In this document: positions 55,984 to 64,000 of the stretch, in pieces | How positions within the stretch are numbered: the stretch's first letter is position 1 | Layout of the letters: each line of letters begins with the position of its first letter | Source of the DNA: Chaenocephalus aceratus | Lineage: Eukaryota; Chordata; Actinopteri; Perciformes; Channichthyidae | DNA: 64,000 bases | Reading direction: 5' to 3' | Assembly: GCA_023974075.1 (NCBI GenBank) | Contig: CM043798.1 | Coordinates: forward strand, 19,148,941-19,212,940 | Notes under the pieces: generated by a model | What the model saw: the letters and a program-made list of their open reading frames with translations, nothing else | What the model was told of the DNA's origin: nothing | Databases searched by the model: none | Position numbers and translations under genes: made by a program

Positions 55984-58360
55984 ATTGTTGATAAATCAGC
56001 TGATTATTTTCCATCCCAGCTTTCTCAAAGTCCATTGTGATGTCTTCTATTATTTTGTCTTCTAATAAAAAACCTAAAATATATTCCTTTTAAAATTATA
56101 TAAAACTGGTAAAAGCATGAAAAAACGATATCCAAGAAGCTTGAAACAGCATGTTCTGCTATGTCTGTGTGAAAAATGACTAACTCAAAGCACTTGGCTA
56201 TTATATTTCCATCGATCAACAAATCAATTAGTTGACTAATCCCTGAAGCTCTAGACATTCATTGTAATACTTTATTCACTAAGGCTTAGGGATCAACAAT
56301 TGTTGAACAGTTTAGATGACATCACTCCCCAGACAGTAGAAATAATCCAGACAGAGGCAGACAGCCCATGATTACAACACCGCTCGTCTTACCTGCTTTC
56401 ACTCAGGTTCTTTTTGGCTATAACTCAGGGGTAGAATCAGGGAGTCGATAGATTTGTAGGGATTAAAAAGGACTTCTTAGCCGCCGTCTGCCAAGAGGAT
56501 GTCAAATGATGACCATCCGGAGGAGAAGAACAGAGGGTCGGGAGCTCTCTGTAGTTAGACTCAGATTTATTGGATACAGGCTTTGAAGAAGACACATATC
56601 CGCAATGTCAGCCTGCTCATCTGCTCAATAAATCTCCAGAGAAGACTACAGCCCTCTCATCCTCTCTTGTTCTTTGGTTAGTCATCCTTTGATGTACCCT
56701 TGGTCACAAGTAAAGGAGTAGTACGTAAATACTGTCTGGGTACACCTTTTAAAACATTATTATTATTGTCCATAAAAAAGACTGTATAACGTTGTTTTGT
56801 TTTGTTCAACTCTGAAACGTTAGTTGTAGAAATGCAACTTGTAAATACAGTTTGATGCACGGAAAGAAAACATGATGAGCTAATAGAGATACACACACGT
56901 TTTTGTTCCTATAGTTTGTAATTAAAAATGAGCAGCCAGTATTTAATTTTCTGTCAGTCACTAATTTTAAATCCCACGAGAAGGTTTTGAAATTGATCTG
57001 ACACACCTTGGTGACTTTGGAGAAACATCACCTGACTCATAGTTTTCATTTGTCAAAACTTGCATCATTACATCATTTCAGTCACTACTTTCTCAACATG
57101 CGCTGTGTCGTCAAGCTGCTAAATTCCCAAGTTTTTACAAGACTTGAAAAACACTTTTACTCATGATGCTGATGATGATGATACCCATTGATGAGATCCA
57201 GTTTGTTTGACATCATACAGTGCCACTGTTTTACACATGGGACGGTGTCTGAGTAATATTGAGTCAGACCTTCAGACAGAGCTCCAGATGCCTGCAGTTG
57301 TCGTAAAGGAATATTCCCAGGAATGTCTATGAGCTCATTCCCTCTGCAGTAGAAAAATCGTATTGAAACTCAGTGACTCACCCTGCAATTGGTTGGGAAA
57401 TGAAAGAATCAAGAAGTGGGGCAGAGGGGATACAAGGATATCCCCTGATAAATGGGAGAGGTCATTTCTGTCAGTGGGTCGTCCAAATTACTTCTTCATT
57501 GTTGAGGCTGATACGCTTTAGACCCTAATCTGTTAGTTATTGACTGTTCTAAGTTATAAGTGTGTGAACATATTGTTTTACAAGCCCCAAAAGCCAGTAT
57601 ATTTGTGTTATCATTTCTTTTTAGTCACGCTAGTGGCTCTATGGATGTCAAAGTCAGTCTGTCAGTCAGTTGGGTTACTAGGGAAATTGTCTCGACTGTT
57701 GGACTGCCATGCAATTCGGTACAGATGTTCGTGTTCTACATAGTTCAATTGTAACAACCTTGGTGATCCCAACTTTTATTGTGACAGTATTATGAGGTCT
57801 GAATGTTATTGTGTGCAAAACCTTTGCATTTAAACAATTGCCTGCAAAAATAATAACATTTACCTCAGCTTATCATCAGATGTTGCCACAGGGGTTACAC
57901 AGGTTTATTAAACAGGGTTTTACCTTCATTCTCAGTCCAAATAAGCAGTGTTTGGAAGAAGTATAACTAGTACTGTTAGAAATGTTATTTGGTCACATTT
58001 GCTGGAAAAAGCAAATGTTGTAATGAACCAAAGAGTTTTGGTGTTGAAAAAAGGCCACATAAAAAAAGCTACAACTGGCCTAAGAGGGATACTGCCACAT
58101 GGGGCAGTCTCTATTGCACATTGTTTTCTGTATTCACGTCACCTTGTTTTTCATTTATAAGTTAACGTTTTTATTTTCTTGTAGGCTATGTATTTAGAAA
58201 AATGTATAAAGTAAGAATAATTAGACAGTATGACGATGTCAGGTAACCTGTTTCGCTGATGGTACATTTTCGTGTTGACTTTTGATTGTATTTTTGGTTG
58301 TAACTTGTAGCAGCTGTGATTGACAGACCATCTATTTTGTGTGAGGGGGAGTTAAAATAA
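55984..58360. other. AT-rich non-coding DNA, left flank of DIRS A2
   Basis: No gene recognised; open frames are short and without motifs. The DIRS element begins after GTTAAAATAA. Confidence 0.4.
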
Positions 58361-58384
58361 GTTCTCATTCATAACACTCCGTTC

Positions 58385-58535
58385 GATGTCTCACTATGGG
58401 ATGCGCCTCATCGCGGAGCAAACAGAAGCATCAATCTCATTACGCCAATCCTGATTGGCTGGTGATCTTGACGTCAACGTCAGGGGAAATCACCCCCTAT
58501 AAGTAGCCTGCGCCACGACGCATGCGTCATTCAAA
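58385..58535 (+). repeat. 5' inverted terminal repeat of DIRS A2
   Basis: From GATGTCTCACTATGGGATGC to ATGCGTCATTCAAA, complementary to 63826-63976. CCAATCCTGATTGGCTGG (CCAAT boxes on both strands), TGACGTCAACGTCA (CRE/AP-1-like) and CCCCTATAAGTAGCC (TATA-like, about 58496) suggest a promoter driving the element. Confidence 0.85.
58470..58510 (+). promoter_or_regulatory. Putative DIRS A promoter (CRE-like site and TATA box)
   Basis: TTGACGTCAACGTCAGG is a cAMP-response-element-like palindrome, followed about 20 bases later by CCCTATAAGTAG, a plausible TATA box. Transcription would start near 58530 and run through the leader into gag. The motif is present in every terminal repeat of the A family in this window (also about 27010, 39080 and 63880), one of which faces outward at each end. 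Confidence 0.4.
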
Positions 58536-58999
58536 CACCTCTTCTCGCTTCAGAGCACATCTCTAACGGTAGCCGGGCTAGCTTAACAGTCCACAGACTG
58601 AACCAAAAGCTAATTTCCGGTCGACGGGCGTTAGCCGGCTACCCTATTCTGCCTCGCAGAAGAGTATAGTACTAACACACCAGTTAGTATTATAATCAAC
58701 CTCGCCATTCTTCCTCAGGAATGAAGGTAAGGTTTTGATTGTTCAAGCTAGCAACACACCTGTTGCGAGCTTGTCTTTTCCCTCACTGCCGACACCACGG
58801 TAGCGAGGACGGATCTTTTACTTTTTTCTTCCACGAAGGAGAAAAAGGATTAAAAGGATATTACCACACCAGGTAATATTCTTTGAGAAAAAAGACCCAC
58901 ACCGTTCTTTTTCTACGGATTAAAGACAGGTTGGGAACTATTTTTTCTCTCGACGTACCTGTTACGAGCGGGTCCTCTTCACGCCACGCAGCGTATAAG

Positions 59000-60202
59000 A
59001 TGGACGCCTCTCTCCCTCACACCAGAGGAGTCAGGAACTCGGAGGCTCGGCTCTGCGGCTGCGGGTTGAAAGTGTCAGGCACAGACTCACACCAGATCTG
59101 TTCGTCCTGCCTCGGGCTGGAACACGCCCAGAAGGCCATTGACAACCCCGGCTCGTGCGGGCATTGTGCCCGCTTCACCATGAAGAGCCTCCGCCGAAGG
59201 TTAGCACAACAAGCTAGCCTGTCGGGACAGGACCCCCTCATGTCCACTGGTTTGCCGGCTGGCAATCAAGACACGGGGGCGTCCGCCGCAGAGATGGAGC
59301 CCCTCACTGGGTCGGTCTGGGGCTCATCGACAGCGGCAGCCGCAGAACCGGAATCCCGCGCCATATCAGGCCGAGACCCGGTGGCGGCAAGAGACGTGGG
59401 AACGGGGCCCCACGCTTTACCAAGCTGGGGCTCCCGGCTGGACCTTACCATGGTTTCACCCGTGGAAGATGTCCTAGAGTTAGACTACATGGAGGACGAA
59501 GAGGATACCTCTGAGTTCCTCCTGTCTGACTCGGATGAGCAGGAAGACGACATCTTCATGTCATCGGCTCAGGCTGCAAAGCCGGGAGCGATGGCTGCTC
59601 TCCCGGGCGAGAGCACACCAGCTTCGCCCTGTCTAAGCATGGACCTGCAGGCCGTGTGTCAGCGCACTGCGTCCAGGCTAGACATCCCGTGGCCCGAAAT
59701 GGCCAAGGAGACCTCCAGGTCCCGTTACGAGGGGAAACATTTTCCCCAAACAACGAGGACGAAGAGGCAGCTCCTTCCGGTCTTCCCGGAGATGTTGGAT
59801 GAGGTGTCGGTCTCGTGGAGAGACCGGCCCTTTAGCAACAAGGCCGCAATCCAGGGTGCCTCCTCCCTTGACTGTGACGGTATGGAGAGGCTCGGCCTGC
59901 TCCGCATACCGCCTATGGAACCGCTGGTGGCAGCCCACCTCCTACCGAGGATGGGCACGTTACCAAGCAGGAACCCCACACTGCCAGCAAAAACGGACCG
60001 ATTCCAGTCAACCATGACTGAACGGGCCTACAGAGCCGCAGCATTGTCCGCCAGGGCTCTGAACGTTTCCTCGATGCTAACCGCGTACCAAGCGGAGCTC
60101 TGTGAGGATCTGTCGAGCAATCCTGGACCGGCCACTCTGGACGGGATAGCCGCGGTCACAGACATTTGTCTCCGTGATCATGGTGGTGCAGGAAAGAGCT
60201 AG
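59000..60202 (+). pseudogene. DIRS A2 gag-like gene, main part
   Basis: The start chosen is ATG at 59000 (MDASLPHTRGVR), matching A1; the frame extends 39 codons further upstream without similarity of gene type. Cys/His pattern CGCG...CSSC..LEH...CGHC lies in the first 60 residues, with Ala/Ser/Glu-rich repeats in the middle and the acidic LELDYMEDEEDTSE. MLDEVSVSWRDRPFS is followed by SSNPGPATLDGIAAVTDICL. The frame ends in TAG at 60202 because a 41 bp stretch present in A1 is missing after 60174, shifting the frame. Likely forms the particle or RNA-binding protein of the element; the function is inferred from position. Confidence 0.75.
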
Positions 60203-60647
60203 ATGGCTCAACCTCACCAACCTCCCAGACCGGGAAAAGGAAGATGTGCTTGACATGCCCATCGTTCCCGAGGGGATTTTCGGCTCCGCTCTCGCTTCCA
60301 TGCAGAGGAAGTGCGAGTCGAAAAAGAAGGAAGACGAGGCCCTCCACCTCTGTCTCCCTCGAAGGGTCCAGCCGCTGCCTTCGCAACAGCGGCCCTTCGC
60401 AACAGCGGCCCTTCGCAACAGCGGCCCTTCGCCCAAGCTGCACCGAACCCTGCTAGGTTTAAAGTACCAGGACAGCAGAGGTCGCAGCCCACCCCGAGTC
60501 CCCAGCCCAGGCAGGAGACGAGGGCGAGTTGGCCTAGAAAATCTCCGGTTCTGGCTGCAGCCCAGGCGCAGCCTACCCAGAATTTCGGCCAGCAGTCGAG
60601 GAAGAAGAAGCGAGCGGCCTGACAGCCCCTCCTTCTCCCCTCTGTGA
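60174..60647 (+). pseudogene. DIRS A2 gag-like gene, C-terminal part in shifted frame
   Basis: Continues the gag with VVQERARWLNLTNL, then DVLDMPIVPEGIFGSAL and a Pro/Arg/Gln-rich tail. A 16 bp unit (CTTCGCAACAGCGGCC) is repeated three times at 60379-60426, where A1 has one. Each unit shifts the frame, so the tail is read in mixed frames. The LP(D)REKEDVLDMP stretch is the most conserved between copies. Confidence 0.65.
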
Positions 60648-62274
60648 CAGAGCTGGAAGTTCTTTCCCCAGCTCTAAACGTGTCCCCGCTGCCTCGAGAG
60701 ATGCCTCAACGTCATCCTCAAGTCCGCATAAAACACATGTCACATCTTTGTTGTTTAAATAAACCATTTTCCGCTGACACATCCAGGCTTCGGCCAAGGG
60801 CGCAGCTCAAAAAAATTAAAAGAAAAACAATAAACAGTCCGTTAACTATAAATCCCCTTCTGAGAGCAGCTACGGCCTCTCTCAAAAGGCGGATAATAAA
60901 CGGGTCTGTGAAGGCACCACCGCCACGCGCATGCGCAGTGCCGGTTGGGGCTTTAAGGGCACTAACGTCACGCACATGCGCAGTGCCGGCTGGGGTCGTG
61001 AAGGCTCCACCGTCACGCGCATGCACAGTGCCGGCTAGAGCTGTAAAATACAGCCCGCCAATTTTTCCCCTTTTGAGAGCAGCTACGGCATCTCTCAAGA
61101 GGCGGATTATTGACGGGTCCGTGAAGCCACCGCCACGCGCATGCGCAGTGCCGGCTGGGGCTTTAAGGGCACCACCGCCACGCACATGCGCAGTGCCGGC
61201 TGGGGTCGTGAAGGCTCCACCGTCTCGCGCATGCGCAGTTCCGGCTAGAGCTGTAAGGGCACCACCGGCACGCGCAGGCGCAGTGCCGACTGGAGCTGTG
61301 AAGGCACCACCGTCACACGCATGCGCATTGCCGGCTGGAGCTGTAAGGGCACCACCGGCACGCGCAGGCGCAGTGCCGACTGGAGCTGTGAAGGCACCAC
61401 CGTCACGCGCAGGCGCAGTGCCGACTGGAGCTGTGAAGGCACCTCCGTCACGCGCATGCGCAGTGCCGGCCGGAGCCGTAAGCGTGACATCTCAGCTGGC
61501 TCCAAGGAGCATACAGCAGGAGATACTCACGACATCTGCCTGGGCTTCTCAAAACAGTTATACTTTATCTGTTTTCACAAACCCAGAGAGAGTCAACCCA
61601 TATTCTGGAGAGAGAGGTTCTCTCTCTCCTAGAAAGAAGGGTTTTATCTATAATGCCCACCGAGCGGAGTCAGATTACGGGGAAAAATGTCCTCGTAAAG
61701 CACCCACTCAACATGGGCCTCATAATAAAACTTTTTGAGAGTTTTGGTTATTATGTAATGCGTAGTGGCACTACACCCGACTTTTCTAGTGCGGGACGCG
61801 CCTACGGGTGCTGTCCTTTCACGGAAGGTGGTCACCACGGACGCAGGTCAGACAGGCTGATAGGGTACAGTGTATTTACGAAGGTCGCCCGGTGAGAGGT
61901 CCCTAGAGCAGAGACCTCCAGCGGGCACACGTAAACTACCCGGAGCTTTTAGCTGTGTTCCCCACCCTAAAACGCTTCCTGCCTTCTCTCAGAGGACACC
62001 ATGTCCTCGTGAGGACAGACAACACAATATCGTGTATGAACCGCCAGGGGAGGTTGCGTTGTCTCCAGTCACACACACTGGCACACAAACTGATCCCTTG
62101 GAGCGGCAGACGTCTCCTCTCTCTGAGAGCGACACAGGTACCGGGAGTTATGCACCTCGGGACAGAATTACTGTCCAGAGGTGCACCACTCTATGCAGAC
62201 TGGACTCCACATCCAAGGATCGTGAGTCCGCTGTGGGTGCGTTAAGTCTGTTCGCAAAAGGAGAAAATGCTCAA
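60644..62274 (+). pseudogene. DIRS A2 RT remnant and RNase H
   Basis: It begins at the equivalent of the RT ORF start (MTELEVLSPALNVSPLPREM), passes through the minisatellite, then has only small RT remnants (about 61500-61740, with ADYG/ESDYG...NVLVKH at the shared deletion junction). RNase H follows at about 61780-62245: FPTLKRFLPSLRGHHVLVRTDN, ISCMNRQGRLR and VPGVMHLGTELLSRG. The first catalytic aspartate region TDA is disrupted by indels near 61840-61860. No YxDD palm motif occurs in any frame. Confidence 0.8.
60905..61490 (+). repeat. 45 bp minisatellite with GCGCATGCGC cores in DIRS A2 (~11 units)
   Basis: Cores GCGCAGTGCCG recur at about 60935, 60977 and 61025. From 61143 they recur exactly every 45 bases (61143, 61188, 61233, 61278, 61323, 61368, 61413, 61458). 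Most units carry CGCGCATGCGCA, which fits the NRF1 consensus YGCGCAYGCGCR; two or three have CGCAGGCGCA instead. A larger duplication of about 211 bp (60855-61040 and 61066-61250) repeats the first units with their left flank. Translated, it gives a 15-residue Ala/Pro/Val repeat within the frame 60644-61738. Confidence 0.9.
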
Positions 62275-63638
62275 TGACAGCTGTTCTCTTTAATGCACGA
62301 TTTAAACGCACTGTTAGGCGGGGACACACTCGTACACGATCGACCTCCGGGTCCTCTGTGCGTGTTCCCACCCCTGGCTCTGTTACCCCCAACTCTGGCC
62401 AGAGTGAAGGAGCAACGCCACACACTTACTCTGATGTTTCCGCCCTAGCCCACAATGTACGGGCTGGCGGAGATATATCAGCTGTTGTGCGGGCAGCCAT
62501 GGCAGCCCCCACCACGCAGGGACAGATTGTCTCAGGCGGGGGGGGCGATCCTTTACCCACGCCCAGAGCGCGGGGCACTATGGGCCTGACCCGTGAGTGG
62601 TACAATCTGAATACAGTGGGACTCCTTCAGAAGGTGATAAACACTATTCAGAGTGCGAGAGCTTCCTCCACCAGGTCTCTTTATGACTGTAAGTGGAGGG
62701 TGTTTGAGGAGTGGTGCCTTCAAGAAGGACACATCTCTTTTCAATGTCCTGTCGGGGTGATTTTATCATTCCTACAGGACTTGATCGAAAAACACAGAGC
62801 TTTCTCCACGATCAAGGTGTACCTGGCTGATATTGCTGCATGCCATGTGGGCTTTGAGGGTAAGACGGCTAGCCAACATCCTTTGGTTTGCCGTTTTATG
62901 AAGGGAGCTCGCAGGATCCTCCCTGTCTCCAGGTCGCTGGTGCCCTTATGGGACCTGGCAGTGGTTTTAAGTGGGCTCAAAATGACCCCATTTGAACCCC
63001 TGGAAGGAGCTGACATGAAACATCTGTCACTCAAGACAGTGCTGTTACTGGCCCTGGCATCCGCCAAGCGGGTCAGCGATATCCATGCACTGTCTGTACA
63101 TCCCTCATGCACTCAGTTCGCCCCAGGGCAAACGAGAGTGTTGTTGAAACCCAACCCTGCCTTTACACCAAAGGTGGTTGGTTTGTGTACCCCAATTGAC
63201 ATTGAGGCATTTCCTCCGCAGCTGGTTTCCTCCGGGGAGCAGCAGCAGGATCTGTTGTGTCCAGTCCGGGCTTTACACACATATATGGACAGATCAAAAG
63301 AGCTTCGTCTTAATGACCAACTCTTCGTGTCCTGGGCTAAACCTCACAAGGGTAAGCCTGTTACTAAGCAACGGCTCTCCCACTGGATCGTGGAGGCGAT
63401 TGCTTTGGCCTATACGAGTCAGAATCTGCAAGCACCTTCGGGTCTGCGGGCTCACTCGACTCGGGGCCTGGCTACATCCTGGGCTTTGTTCAAGGGTGTT
63501 TCCATCCAAGACATCTGTGCAGCGGCAAGCTGGTCTTCGCCTCTCACTTTTGTCCGCTTTTACAGGCTAGACGTCTCCGCTCCAAGCGTGGCCCGAGCAG
63601 TGCTGGGCACCTTGTTGAGTCGGGACTCCACCTGTTAA
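62274..63638 (+). CDS. DIRS tyrosine recombinase (integrase), open in copy A2
   Basis: Would cut and rejoin DNA to integrate the circular element copy, acting in the nucleus through a covalent 3'-phosphotyrosine link. The 454-codon frame is open. The N-terminal 100 residues overlap RNase H sequence or are low complexity; the true start may be downstream (for example near residue 103). A SAM-like core-binding domain spans about residues 115-215. The catalytic domain has R266 in SAKRVSDIHAL, H394-x-x-R397 in HSTRG, W420 in ASWSS and the nucleophile Y430 in FVRFYRLDV, all intact. Stop TAA is at 63636. It is the only apparently complete enzyme gene in the window. Copy A1 has the same gene in pieces. 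Confidence 0.88.
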   Translation: MTAVLFNARFKRTVRRGHTRTRSTSGSSVRVPTPGSVTPNSGQSEGATPHTYSDVSALAHNVRAGGDISAVVRAAMAAPTTQGQIVSGGGGDPLPTPRARGTMGLTREWYNLNTVGLLQKVINTIQSARASSTRSLYDCKWRVFEEWCLQEGHISFQCPVGVILSFLQDLIEKHRAFSTIKVYLADIAACHVGFEGKTASQHPLVCRFMKGARRILPVSRSLVPLWDLAVVLSGLKMTPFEPLEGADMKHLSLKTVLLLALASAKRVSDIHALSVHPSCTQFAPGQTRVLLKPNPAFTPKVVGLCTPIDIEAFPPQLVSSGEQQQDLLCPVRALHTYMDRSKELRLNDQLFVSWAKPHKGKPVTKQRLSHWIVEAIALAYTSQNLQAPSGLRAHSTRGLATSWALFKGVSIQDICAAASWSSPLTFVRFYRLDVSAPSVARAVLGTLLSRDSTC

Positions 63639-63698
63639 ATTCTGGTTGATCGGTGATCTTCGAGATAAGCTCGCCTGGCAATACGGGAGCTACAATAT

Positions 63699-63794
63699 CC
63701 CATAGTGAGACATCGAACGGAGTGTTATGAATGAGAACTATAGGTTACTTACGTAACCCCAGGCTCAGAGTAACATGAAGTGAGATGTCTCACC
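63699..63794 (+). repeat. Internal complementary region of DIRS A2
   Basis: CCCATAGTGAGACATCGAACG...GAATGAGAAC complements the left end from 58361. TATAGGTTACTTACGTAACC...GATGTCTCACC complements the right end beyond 63968. The junction is 63738/63739. Confidence 0.85.
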
Positions 63795-63825
63795 AGACGG
63801 CCCTCCTTGCTATGGTGAAGCATAT

Positions 63826-63976
63826 TTTGAACGACGCATGCGTCGTTGCGCAGGCTACTTATAGGGGGTGATTTCCCCTGACGTTGACGTCAAGATCACC
63901 AGCCAATCAGGATTGGCGTAATGAGATTGATGCTTCTGTTTACTCCGCGATGAGGCGCATCCCATAGTGAGACATC
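63826..63976 (-). repeat. 3' inverted terminal repeat of DIRS A2
   Basis: Complement of 58385-58535 with few differences. The following 24 bases to the window edge match the start of the end-specific part predicted by the ICR, with two changes. Confidence 0.85.
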
Positions 63977-64000
63977 TCACTTCATGCTACTCTGAAAACG

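Larger units (their letters stand above)
58361..64000 (+). mobile_element. DIRS retrotransposon copy A2 (plus), right end just outside the window
   Basis: Same family as A1 and uninterrupted. Terminal repeat 58385-58535, leader, gag-like gene from 59000, 45 bp repeat array, RT remnant and RNase H, tyrosine recombinase 62274-63638, ICR about 63699-63794, and terminal repeat 63826-63976. The ICR junction (63738/63739) shows that the left end is GTTCTC at 58361. It predicts a right end about 20 bases past 64000. The recombinase is open, but gag has a 41 bp deletion and the RT core is missing, so it could move only with help. Confidence 0.9.

Noticed and set aside
60905..61490. Regularly spaced array considered as a CRISPR
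   Set aside because: Units are contiguous 45 bp repeats without unique spacers, inside a eukaryotic retrotransposon.
61245..61505. Repetitive Leu/Arg/Val open frame, minus strand, in DIRS A2
   Set aside because: It is the antisense reading of the 45 bp minisatellite. Any frame without stops in a 45 bp unit stays open.

Overview
This window looks like vertebrate, most probably teleost fish, nuclear DNA. It carries Rex3 and L2-type LINEs, DIRS tyrosine-recombinase retrotransposons, MITEs flanked by TTA or TTAA, GA/GT/GATA microsatellites and long AT-rich non-coding stretches. I see no intact host protein-coding gene. Almost every recognisable coding stretch belongs to a transposable element, and most of these are broken.

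Layout. 1-15.4 kb: a 5.2 kb DNA element with about 650 bp terminal inverted repeats (2642-7879) holds a nearly full-length Rex3 LINE (about 3600-6848). It is followed by a nearly full-length L2-clade LINE (10132-14046). TATAGAA-rich repeat fields lie on both sides (841-1190 and 14870-15420). 15.5-26.8 kb: LTR remnants, including a 413 bp solo LTR with a 5 bp target duplication (19202-19614); a 5'-truncated L2-type LINE on the minus strand; a second L2/CR1-type LINE on the plus strand; a 120 bp-arm hairpin; and microsatellites.

26.9-39.2 kb: a minus-strand DIRS element (called A1 here). Its tyrosine recombinase gene is interrupted by a solo LTR, a second complete DIRS element of another family (B, 27893-33683) and a hAT-like fragment that replaced about 680 bp. 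39.2-58.4 kb: mostly featureless AT-rich sequence with several MITEs, a perfect 188 bp inverted repeat at a Rex1-like LINE end, and a truncated Rex3 copy (12 bp target duplication) holding a 1.27 kb palindromic Harbinger-like element. 58.4-64.0 kb: a second copy of the first DIRS family (A2) on the plus strand, running off the right edge about 20 bases before its predicted end.

How the parts relate. The three DIRS elements show the family's diagnostic layout: gag-like gene, RT/RNase H, tyrosine recombinase, an internal complementary region (ICR) and inverted terminal repeats. The ICR sequence lets both ends of each element be placed to within a base or two. Copies A1 and A2 both lack the catalytic core of reverse transcriptase at what looks like the same junction. 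This suggests a non-autonomous lineage that kept gag, RNase H and recombinase. They also differ in the number of 45 bp repeat units carrying GCGCATGCGC, about 3 against 11. These two points are the most interesting observations in the window.
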